From Salinisphaera sp. UBA1666 (GTDB taxonomy: Bacteria > Pseudomonadota > Gammaproteobacteria > Nevskiales > Salinisphaeraceae), in the NCBI GenBank assembly GCA_002320455.1, contig DCKU01000142.1, forward strand, positions 6,597-53,703: a DNA stretch of 47,107 nt. The letters are read 5' to 3'. Both the position numbers and the translations under genes were made by a program. Below the pieces are notes generated by a model, which saw nothing but the letters and a program-made list of their open reading frames with translations, searched no databases and was not told where the DNA came from. Positions within the stretch are counted from its first letter, which is position 1. Every line of letters begins with the position of its first letter. Below, one piece after another: positions 7,184 to 18,000 of this stretch.

Positions 7184-8995
7184 TTAGGAACTACCAAAAT
7201 TGGTCTGCAACACGAACGAATCGCTGGCCGACACGCCTTCTTCGTTGATGGCAGTGATCGTGATCGGGGTGTTGCGCACCGGGGCCCCGGTATCGGCGCG
7301 GAAGGTACGCGTGGCCGAATCGAAGTGCAGCCAGCCCGGCAGCGCGCCGTTCTCGCTCGTGGCCTGATAGGTCACGTCGCCACCGACCGTGAACGTATCG
7401 TCGGCGAAGGTAAAGCTCGGCTGGGTGGTGCCTTCGTGATCGGTCAGCACCGGACCCTGGTTGGCGATCGGCTTGATGACCACGCCGATATAGCCGGCCT
7501 GCCAGGCGGCCCGACGCTGCGAGATCGCGCTGGCCAGTTCATCCGGCGTGTCGCCGGCATCCTGCGGATATGGATCGAGACCGATGCTCTGATAGATCCG
7601 GGCGAAGGCGTTTTGTAGATCGGCATAGGCCAGATCCCGGCGTAGCTCGGCCACCAGCGAGTTGAGCTGTTCCTTAATCGCGGTGAGCTTGCCCGTAGAG
7701 CCGGCCTCCGACTGGTTGAACACCAGGTCCGAAATATTGCGCGACACGGTCAGATAGTTGGTCGACGTCGCCAACTGTTCGCGCGCCGAGCGATATTCAA
7801 GCGCGGCCAGGTGCACCTGGGTGAGTACGGCCAGTGCCGTGGCCAGGCGTTGCTCGTCGGCGACTTCAACGCTGGTCTTGGCTGCGTCGTATTTCGCCTT
7901 GGTCTGGAAGATATTAAGCAGGTCGTAGCTGATCGACGCCCCCGCGCTGGCCCAATCGTTATAGCGCAGGAAGTCGTTGCTGTCGTGCTGGTAGCCCGCG
8001 GACAGGGAGAGGTCGGGAAACATCTGCAACAAAGCCGCTCGCACATCGTCGCGCGCGATACGCTTGCGATAGCTGGCCGACAGGATCTCCGGGCGCTGCA
8101 AAAGCGCGGTGTTTTCCATCGTGTCGATGTCGAACACGGCGTTCGGCGCATCCAGCTCGTCGGCGTCATAGCTTTTGAGCTGATAGACGGTATCCGGCGG
8201 CAGGCCCATCAGCTGGGCCAGTTTCTCGCGCGAGCCGATCAGCTCTTCACGCAGGCTCTGCAGCGCGCGTTTGACATCGAGCAGGCTGCGCTCGTAGCTG
8301 TAGTTGGTCAGCGGATCGGAAATACGCTGGCGCGTGATCTCGCGGCTGTTGGACAGCGCGCCGTTGACGCGGTCCATCAGGGGCCCTACGCGCTCCAGGA
8401 GCGCCGTGGCCGAGACCGCTTTCCAGTACGCCGAGCGCGTTTCCTGGGCCAGGTTCTGTACCGCTTTGCGCTCTTCCTCGACCGAGATCAGGTACTGGTT
8501 GGCCTGCTGCTTGGCTCGAACATAAGACAGGCCGAAATCCAGGATCGACCAGGTGAAGTCCACGCCGTAGGTATTACGGTTTTTCTCCTGGCCGACACTG
8601 AAGATGTCGTTGCCCAGCTCGTCGCGCGGCTGGCCGTCGATAAACGGCACGCTCTGCGTGGCCGCAAACTCGCTACGTGTGGTATAGCCCGCCGAAGCCG
8701 TCAGGCTCGGCAACATCTTGAAGTTGGCCACCGACAGCTGATTGCGCGCCAAAGCCGCCTTCATGCTGGCGACGTGGCGATCCCGGTTATACAGAATTGC
8801 CCGTGCGACGGCCTGCTCCTGCGTCAGCGGCGTATCGATGGCCGGCTGACCGGCCCGCAGTACCGCCATATCCGAGCGGGCCTGGTCGGCCAGCTCGTCA
8901 CGCGTCAACGGGTCCGGGCTGACGGCACAGCCGGCTGTGACGACGGCGAGGCTGACCAGCCCCAGCCATTGTCGTGAACGTCTTACGTAACCCAT
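7184..8995 (-). CDS. TolC-family outer-membrane efflux lipoprotein with C-terminal Ig-like domain
   Basis: A 603-residue outer-membrane factor. The signal has a lipobox (VVTAGC, Cys at 23). Two repeated OEP units follow, with PLTQEQAVARAILYNRD, then the barrel strand LPSLTASAGY, and in the second unit a helix starting near MENTALLQRPEI with LFPDLSLSAGY-like barrel residues. TolC forms a trimeric outer-membrane channel with a periplasmic helical tunnel. From about residue 515 there is an extra domain not normal for this family: an Ig/dystroglycan-like fold with YQATSENGALPGWLHFD, ending at the C-terminus. It resembles domains at the end of the giant protein encoded just upstream. The start ATG at 8995 has AGGGAG six bases before it; a GTG at 9013 would add six residues. 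OMF identity is strong; the tail's job is inferred. Confidence 0.9.
   Translation of the reverse strand: MGYVRRSRQWLGLVSLAVVTAGCAVSPDPLTRDELADQARSDMAVLRAGQPAIDTPLTQEQAVARAILYNRDRHVASMKAALARNQLSVANFKMLPSLTASAGYTTRSEFAATQSVPFIDGQPRDELGNDIFSVGQEKNRNTYGVDFTWSILDFGLSYVRAKQQANQYLISVEEERKAVQNLAQETRSAYWKAVSATALLERVGPLMDRVNGALSNSREITRQRISDPLTNYSYERSLLDVKRALQSLREELIGSREKLAQLMGLPPDTVYQLKSYDADELDAPNAVFDIDTMENTALLQRPEILSASYRKRIARDDVRAALLQMFPDLSLSAGYQHDSNDFLRYNDWASAGASISYDLLNIFQTKAKYDAAKTSVEVADEQRLATALAVLTQVHLAALEYRSAREQLATSTNYLTVSRNISDLVFNQSEAGSTGKLTAIKEQLNSLVAELRRDLAYADLQNAFARIYQSIGLDPYPQDAGDTPDELASAISQRRAAWQAGYIGVVIKPIANQGPVLTDHEGTTQPSFTFADDTFTVGGDVTYQATSENGALPGWLHFDSATRTFRADTGAPVRNTPITITAINEEGVSASDSFVLQTNFGSS
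7187..7453 (-). other. Ig-like (He_PIG/CADG-type) domain fused to the OMF
   Basis: About 90 residues after the last TolC helix. A Phe/Asp-rich strand leads into YQATSENGALPGWLHFD (about 543-559), then an ITAINEEGVSASDSFVL strand pair. The giant protein has YTATLTDGSPLPSWLAFD near residue 9508 in the same kind of context, with matching Y, AT, LP, WL and FD. In TolC proteins the C-terminus faces the periplasm, so this domain would sit around the tunnel entrance. Confidence 0.75.
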
Positions 8996-9024
8996 GTCGT
9001 CTCCCTGATACACCCACTATCCCC

Positions 9025-9042
9025 AAAATGGCCGATCCGGCC
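9025..9042 (-). terminator. Short hairpin with four T, possible attenuator between giant gene and exporter genes
   Basis: Minus strand GGCCG-GAT-CGGCC (9030-9042) is followed by ATTTT. It lies in the 52-base gap between the giant gene stop (9048) and the OMF start (8995). The stem is 5 base pairs and the T tract only four, so termination would be partial at most. Partial read-through would let one cargo gene be transcribed more than its exporter. Confidence 0.3.
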
Positions 9043-9047
9043 TGATT

Positions 9048-12000
9048 CTATTGGTTGAACCTCAAGGCAGCCGCCAGCCGCGCACCGCGACTGTCGGCAT
9101 GCCGATCCCCACTGGCCGATAGCGCGCGATCGGCCTCGTCCGACAGTGACCGCCAGTGCTGCGCGCTCGACCGGTCGGATTCGTCGACCCGAATATCCAG
9201 GTCGAGTACTCGCATATCCCCATTATCATCCACGGCTACAACACGAACGTGAAGCTCGTTGACCCCGACCGGCAAGCGACCGGCCAAGTCCGCCGAGTCA
9301 CGATCGAAGGCCAGCCATGACGGCAGCGGGCTGCCGTCGGTCAGCGTGGCCGTGTACTCGGCCACGTCGGCCGCGTTCGGGTCCTGCACGTCGATGGCAA
9401 GATCTCGATTGTTCAGGCGCACACCGACCACCTGCATCGGATTGCCCCGATCTTCAGTGATCTGGCTGCGGGCCACATCCCGCGCCGGCACCAGCGTGAT
9501 TTCGCTGCGACGGTAGAGATCCGGCCGCTCGGCCAGTGCGCGATCTCCCGGTTGAGAGATCACATGGCCAAAGGCATCAACCCAGACCTCGCGGGTTCGG
9601 GTATCGCCATTATCATCAATCGCGATCACCGTGAGCCGCGCCTGGCTCATGCCGGCCGGCAGCCGGCCGGTAATATCACCGGTGTCGGCATTGACGGTCA
9701 GCGTACCCGGCAGACTACGGCCATCGGTCTGGGTGGCCTGATAACGAACCTTGGGCACGTCGAAGTTGACATTGAACTCGTTATCGAAGATCAGGCTCAA
9801 GTCGTCGGTGGCACGCAGCACCAGATCCGGCTCGTAGTCGTAGCCTAAGAACGGCTCACGATCGGTCAGCCCGCCCAGAGCAAAGCCGTTGCCCACATCG
9901 CGTCCGAAGTCCACGCCGGCCGGCGTCGGACGGAACGGATTGCCGGGCACGTCGTCGTAGACGATGGACGGCGCCAGCACGCGCACGTTGTAGGTGGTGC
10001 TGAGCGCCTGGCCGTTGGCGTCGGTGGCCGTGACGGTAACCGTGAATGGCCCCAGGGCCACCGGGTTGCCCTGGATCACGCCCGTCGCCGGGTTGATGGT
10101 AACACCGCTGGGCAGGCCGGTCGCGCTGTAGCGCAGCGGCCCCACGAGGCCCGAGTCGTTGAAGGCGGAGGTCACGTCCTTGCGGTAGCTGTCGCCGAAC
10201 TGGGCCGTATCGTCGCCCAGCGTGCCGGCACGGATCACGCCGTCCACGGTAATCGTCAGCTCGGCCTCGTCGGTGCCGCCCTGCCCGTCGGAAACCTGGT
10301 AGGTCACCGTGGTGGTGCGGCTCTGCCCCGGATTCAAGGCGCTGAAATCACCGTTCGGATCAAACCGGTACTGGCCGTCGGCACCGATCGTGAACAGGCC
10401 GCCGTTGCTGCCGGCCACGGCTTGACCGACGCGGCCGGCCTGACCGTTGACACTACTGACACGAAGCGGATCAGTGTCCGGCGCGCCGTCGCGGTCGTTG
10501 GTCAGTATGTTACCGGCCACCGGGCGATTTTCTGTCGTGGTGGCCCGATCATCGACAGCCGTCGGCGCGATATTGGTCGAGGCGATGACGAACGAATCGC
10601 TGACGGTGTTGCCGTTGGCATCCGTGGCCGTGACCACGACCGTGAACGGCCCGGTAACGCTGGCATCCCCGGTCAGTCGGCCGCTGATGAGCCCGCTAGC
10701 GGGATCGATCATCAGCCCGGACGGCAGGCCTGTCGCGCCGTAGCGCAGGACGCCGTCGCCGGCATCAGCAAAAGCGGCTGCCGCGTCAATCGACAGGCTA
10801 TCGCCGTCACGGACGTTCTGATCGGCAATCGGCTGCACCAGCGTCGGCGCCTCGTCGGCACCGTTGACGATGACGGTAAGCGTGGTGGTGCTCGTGCCGC
10901 CCTGGCCATCGCTGACCTGATAGGTCACCGATGTGGCCACGCTTTCGCCCGGCGCCAGGTTGTCAAAACCGCCGTTCGCATCGAACTGATACGCGCCGTC
11001 GGCGCCGATGGTGAACAGGCCACCATTGCTGCCGGCCACGCGCGTGCCGATGGCACCGGCCTGGCCGTTGATAGCCGATACCGTAAGCGTATCGCCGTCT
11101 CGGCCGCCGTCGCGATCGTTGGTCAATACGTTGCCGACAGCCTGCCCGTTCTCACTGACGCTCGCCTGGTCGGCAACCGACACCGGCGCCACATTGGTAG
11201 CCGCCAGCGTGAACTGGCTTGTGGCCTGGGCGCCTGCGCTATCGGTAGCGGTGACGCGTACCTGATACGGACCCTGCTGCGAGGCATCCGAGCCCAGGCT
11301 ACCCGTGATCCGGCCGGTCGCGGGATCGATCATGAGACCGGCCGGCAGGCCGCTGGCGGTATAAGTCAGACGATCGCCGGCATCGGCATCAGCAAATGCC
11401 TCGCCGGCGGCAATGACCACCGCGTCGCCGTCGGCACTGCTGCGATCACCCAGCGGGGTCACAACGCGCGGTGCGTCGTTCACACCGTTCACCGTAACCA
11501 CGACACGCGCCGTGGCGGTGCCACCCTGGCCGTCGGAGACCTGATAGGTGATCGACGTGGTGGCTGTTTCACCGGAGCCCAGGGCGTCGAAATCATTGCC
11601 CGGCGTGAACACCAGGCTGCCATCGCTGGCAACGGTGAACTGCCCGCCCTGGCTGCCCGGCACGGCCACGCCTACGTTGTCGGCGCGTCCGGCCACCTGG
11701 TTGACCACCAGCGTGTCGGCATCGTTGCCGCCGTCGCGGTCGTTGTCCAGCACGTTGATCTGGGTGATCTGGTCGGCCCGGCCGGTCACGGCATCATCAC
11801 CGGCCACAGGCGCGGTGTTGTTCACCACCAGCGTGATGTCGGTAGACGCCTGGCCGCCCTGTGAATCGGTGGCCGTGACGGTGATCACATACGGCCCGCC
11901 ACGCGAGGCATCGCTTGCCAGCGTGCCCGAGATCACGCCCGTGGCCGGATCGATCATCAGCCCGTTCGGCAGGCCGGTAGCCGCATAGCGGAGCACGTCG

Positions 12001-15000
12001 TCCTGATCGGCATCGGCGAACCGGCCGGCCGTCGACAGGTTGACGGTGTCGCCGTCCGAGGCCGGCGCTGGATTGTCTTGATTGACCACTGTGGGCGCAT
12101 CGTTGGCGCCGGTCACCGTGACCACCAAGTTAGCCGTGGCTACACCGCCCTGGCCGTCGCTGACGCGATAGCTGATCTGGGTATCGATCTGCTGCCCGGC
12201 GGCCAGGCCGGTGAAGGCCCCGGCCGGATCGAATTGCCAGCTGCCGTCGGCAGAGACCGTGAAGCGTCCGCCGTTGCTGCCGGTGATGGCCGTGCCGACA
12301 CCGCCGGCCATGCCGTTGACCTGATCGACCTGCAGCGGATCGTTATCCGGGCCGCTGTCGCGATCGTTGGCCAGCACGTCACCGCTGGCGGTGGCGCCGG
12401 CGCCCGTCGTGGCGCGATCATCCACTGCCACGGGCGCCAGATTGACCACGCGCCAAGTGAAGCTCGTGGTGGCGGTCTGGCCGCTGCCATCGGTGGCCGT
12501 CACGCTGACGCTATACGGCGCGTTTACCGAGGCGTTGCTGGCCAGATCACCCGAGATCACGCCGGTGTTGCGATCAATCATCAGCCCCGGCGGCAGATTC
12601 GTGGCCGTGTACGTCAACGTGTCGCCCACGTCGGCATCGGCAAAGCGATCGGCCGTGGCCAGGCGAATGCTCTGGCCGTCGGCGTCATCCTGATCCGCCA
12701 GCGGGCTGGCCACGGTCGGCGCGTTATCAATACCGGTCACGGTCACGACAAGCGTGGCCGTATCGGTGCCGCCCTGACCATCGCTGATGCGATAGGTGAT
12801 CGAGGTGGTGGCCGTGGCACCGGCCGCCAGACGGTCGAAGTCGCCGTTGGCCACGAACTGATAGGTGCCATCGGCGTTGACCGTGAACAAGCCACCCTGG
12901 CTGCCACGAATGGCCATGCCCACGTTGGCGGCGTTGCCGGCCACCTGATCCACCGTGAGCGGATCGGCATCGTTGGCGCCGTCGCGGTCGTTGAGCGATA
13001 CATCACCGGTCAGCGTGACGCCGTCGGTCGCACTGGCAGCATCATCCACGGCCACAGGCGCCGGGTTGGTCACGTTCAGCGCAAACTGCGACTGGGCCGT
13101 GGCTCCCTGGCCGTCGGTGGCCGTAACCACGATGGCATAAGGCGCGTTGCCCGAGGCGTTGGCTGCCAGGGTTCCGCTGATCTCACCGGTGACCCGATCG
13201 ATCATCAGCCCGGCCGGCAGGCCATCGGCAGCATAAGAGAGTTGATCACCGCGATCGGCATCGGCAAACGCGCCGGCGGTGGCAATCGAGACCGTGTCAC
13301 CGTCGCGAGCGTCTTGCCCGGCCAGCGGACGAACCGTGGTCGGCGCCGTGTTCTGGCCGATGACCGTGATGGTCAGACGGGCACTGTCCTGGCCGCCGAC
13401 GTCGTTACCGGTCTGATAGGTAATCGACGTGGTGGCCGTCTGCCCATCGGCCAGGCCGATGAAGTCCATGCCGGGGTCAAACGAGTAACTGCCGTCGGCG
13501 TTGATGACAAACACGCCGCCGTTGGTGCCGGCAAGCGGCGTCCCGACGCGGTCTGTACCGGCCACACCAACCACGCTCTGGCCGTCGCCGGCCGGATCAC
13601 GATCGTTGGCCAGCACGCCCGGTGCGGCCACGGTGAGTGAAGTGGTTTCGTTGGTCTGGTTGACGTCATCCAGAGCCACGATCGGGCGATCGGCCACGTT
13701 CAGATTGAACGTGCTGACAACCGATGCACCGCTGCGATCCGTCGCCGTAATCTGAACACCATACGGCCCGTTGGCGCTGGCATTCTCGGCCAATTGACCG
13801 CTGATCTGTCCGGTGGCCGGATCAATCACCAGCCCGGCCGGCAGGCCCGCGGCATCAAAGCGCAGCACATCGCCATTATCCACATCGGCAAATATGCCGG
13901 CCGTGGGGATGCTGATCTGCTGGCTGTTGGTGGCGTTCACGTCGGCCAGCGGCCGCGCCACGGTGGGCGCATCGTTCACGCCGGTGACGGTGATCGAAAG
14001 CGTGGTGCTCTGGCTCGAGCCGTCGCCGTCGGTGGCGGTATAACGCACCGAAGTGGTGGCCGTCTGGCCGTCGGCCAGGGCGTCGAAATCACCGTTGGGA
14101 TCAAAGACGTAGCTGCCATCGCTTTGCAGCGTGAACAAACCGCCGTTGGTCCCGGCCACCGTCTGGCCGACCCCGTCCGCACGATCATTGACCGCGCTGA
14201 CCTGCAGCCGATCGCCATCGCCGTCGCGATCATTGGCCAGCACGCCCGTATTGGCATTGACCGACAGCAGGCTGTCGGCGCGTGCATTGCCGATGTCTGC
14301 CACGGCCGTGACCGGCTGATTGACGGTGGTCAGGGTGAAGGTTGACGAAACGCTCTGGCCCAACTCGTCGGTGGCCGTCACGGTGATCGTATACGGCCCG
14401 CGCGCGGTGGCATCAGAGGCCAGTTGCCCAGTGATGACACCGGTGGCGGCATCAATGATCAGCTCACCCGGCAGACCGGTGGCGCTGTAGCGCAAGACAT
14501 CGTTGCGATCCGCATCAGCAAAGGCCGAAGCGGTGGGAATCGACACGCTCACGCCCTCGGCCTCGCTGACGTCAGCCAGCGGGGCGACGACGTTCGGAGC
14601 GTCATTCACACCGGTTACCACGACCGAAAGCGTGGCCGTATCAGCACCCGGCGTGCCGCCGGAGACCTGATAGCTCACCGCAGTGGTCGCACGCTCGCCC
14701 TGGGCCAGGCCCTCAAAGTCGGCTCCCGGCACAAAGCGATAGCTGCCGTCGGCGTTGACAACAAAAACGCCGCCGTTGTCGCCGCGGATCTCCATGCCCA
14801 CGTTGGCCGCCTGCCCGTTGACGCTTGCCACACTCAAGGTGTCGCCGTCGGGGTTGGTGTCGTTGGCCAGCACGCCGTTCGCGGCATTCACCACCAGCGT
14901 GGTGTTCTCGTTAGTGGTGCCCTGATCGTCGATTGCCGTGCTGGGCTGATCGGTGGCCGTGATCACGAAGGTATCGCTCACGGCGTTACCGGCCTGATCG

Positions 15001-18000
15001 GTGGCGGTGACCGTCACCGAATACGGCCCGTTGGCCGAGGCATCGGCGGCCAGCATGCCGCTGATGCGCCCGGTGGTGGCATCGATCATCAGCCCGGGCG
15101 GCAGGCCGGCGGCGCTGTACGTCAGGCGCGCGTTGGCATCCGGGTCGGCGAAGGCGCCGGCGGTGTCCACCTGAACGGCGCTGCCGTCGTTGGCCAACAC
15201 ATCGGCGATCGGCGCCACCACGGTCGGCGCATCGTCCACGCCCATCACGGTGACCACCAGCGTGGCCGTGGCAGTTCCGCCCTGGCCGTCGCTGATCTGA
15301 TAGCTGACCTGGGTCGATGCCGACTGTCCAGCGCCCAGGCGTACGAAGTCGTTGCCCGGCTCGAATCGGTAGTCGCCGCTGTCATCAACGGTGAATCGGC
15401 CGCCGTTGTTACCGGCGATCGATACGCCGACCGCATTGGCCTGGCCGTTGACGGCCGAGACGGTTAGACGATCGCTGTCCGGCGCGCCGTCGCGGTCGTT
15501 GTCGAGCACGTTGCCCGTGGCGGGCGTATCTGCCGCGGTTGCGCTCGTGTCGTCCACGGCCACGGGCGCAACGTTGGTCGCATCCAGCGTGAAGCGAGCC
15601 GTGGTGGCGGCCCCCTGGCCATCGGTGGCCGTCACGACGATCGTGAACGGGCCGTTGGCCGAGGCATTGGCGGCCAATGCGCCGCTGATCAGGCCCGTGT
15701 CCGGGTCGATCATCAAGCCCGCCGGTAGACCGGTGGCGCCGTAGGACAGCTGATCACCCTGATCGGCATCGCTGAATACATCGGCAGTGGCCACGGCGAT
15801 GGTCTGTCCGTCGCGGGCGGCCACATCGTTCAGAGCGCCTACGATGGTGGGCGCATCGTTCACGCCCTGGACCGAGACCACGAGCGTGGCGGTGCCGCCG
15901 CCGGCCACCTGGTAGGTGACCTGGGTGGTCGCCGTATCCCCAGCGGCCAGGGTGTCGAAGGCGCCGTTGGGATCAAACGAATAGCTGCCGTCTGCGTTCA
16001 CGGTGAACAGACCGCCCTGACTGCCAGTGACGGCCGTGCCGACGTTTCCGGCTTGGCCGTTGACTGCCGCCACGCTCAGCACGGGCGTATCGCTATCACG
16101 GTCGTTGGCTAGCACGCCGTTGGCGGCATCACGCTGGATGGCCGTGTTCTCGTCGGTACTGTCCGCGTCGTCCACGGCGATCGCCGGGTTGTCGACCACG
16201 CGATAGGCAAAGGTGGTCGCGATAGACGCACCGGTGCCGTCGGTAGCGGTGACGGTGACCGAGTACGGCATGTCGCGGGCCGCATCGGCGCCCACGGTGC
16301 CACTGAGCACGCCGGTATCGGCGTCCAGCACCAGCCCCGGCGGCAGGCCGTCGGCGGTGTAGCGCAGACGATCGCCGGTATCGATGTCCGAGAAGGCACC
16401 GGCCAGTGAGACCTGCACCGGCTCGTTGACACTGGATGTGATCGGGGCAATGCCGCTCGTGACCGGTACATCATTGGCACCGGTGACGGTGACCACCAGC
16501 GTGGCCGGCGCGTCTGCGCCCGCCGGCTGATAGGTGACCGACGTGCTCGCCGTCTGCCCGGCGGCCAGCGTGTCAAAGTCGGCCCCCGGATCAAAGCTGT
16601 AGCTGCCGTCGGCGGCGATGACGAACGAGCCGCCCTGGCTACCGGCCACCGTCTGGCCGACATTACCGGCCTGGCCGTTGACCTGGCCCACCTGTAGCGG
16701 CGTGCCATCGGGGTCCTGATCGTTGGCCAACACGCCGTTGGCGGCATTGGCCGTGATCGGGGTATTTTCACCGGCTGTCGCCGTATCGTCGTTGGCCACC
16801 GTCGGCGAATCGATCACGGTGAAGTCGAACGCAGAGCGCGCGACGCTGCCGCTGCGATCCGTAGCCGTTACCACGACGGTGTTCGGCGTACCGGGATTAT
16901 TGCCGGCGGCCAGCGTACCGCTGATCACACCGGTGTTGGCATCGATGGTCAGGCCGCTGGGCAGATTGGTGGCACTGTAGGTCAGACGGTCGTTGGCATC
17001 TGCATCGGCGAAGACACCCGAGGTGGCCAGCGAGATCGAATCCCCCACGCGGCCATTGGTGTCGACCAGCGGCATGACGACCTGCGGCACGTCGTTGGTG
17101 CCGTTGACGGTCACCGTCAAGGTGGCCGTGGCCTGTCCGCCGTTACCGGTCGCGATGCTGTAGCTGACCGAGGACTGGGCCGTTTCACCAGCGCTCAGAC
17201 GGTCGAAGTCGGCGCCGGTATTGAAGGTGAAGCTGCCATCCGAAGCCACGGTGAAGACACCGCCGCCGTTGCCGGCCACGCTGTTGCCCACGGCGGCCGC
17301 CTGGCCGTTGACCGCGGTCACGGACAGGCCGTCGCCATCGGGATCGATGTCGTTGACCAGCACGCCGTTGGCGGCGTCGCGAGAGAGCACGCCGTTTTCA
17401 TCGACGCTGGCTGCATCGTCGGCCGCGGCCGAGGGCTGGTCAGCCACGTTCAGGACGAACGTGGTGCTGACCGTGGCACCGGCCCGGTCGGTGGCCGATA
17501 CGGTGATCGAGTACGGGCCGTTGGCCGAAGCGTTATTGGCCAGCTGGCCGCTGATACGGCCGGTGGCGGTATCTATAGCCAGGCCGGCCGGCAGGCCGTT
17601 GGCCGTGAAGGTCAACGTATCGCCTGCGTCCACGTCGGCAAACGCGTTACCGGCCGCAATAGCGACCTGCTCACGATCCAGCGCCGACTGGTCAGCGATG
17701 GGCTGGACCGTGGGCGCCTCGTTCACGCCGGTTACGGTCAACGACAGCTGGGCCTGGCTCGTGCCGCCCTGGCCGTCGGAGACGGTATAACGCACCGAGG
17801 TGACGGCGGTCTGACCGGCCGCCAGACGATCGAAATCGCCGTTCGGATCAAACGTGTAGCTGCCGTCGGCGTTGATAATGAACCGCCCGCCGGTATCGCC
17901 GGCCACGGGCGTGCCGATCGCACCGGCCTGGCCGTTGACGGCCGATACCGTAAGCGTATCGCCGTCGGCATCGGTGTCGTTGGCCAGCACGCCGGCGCCG

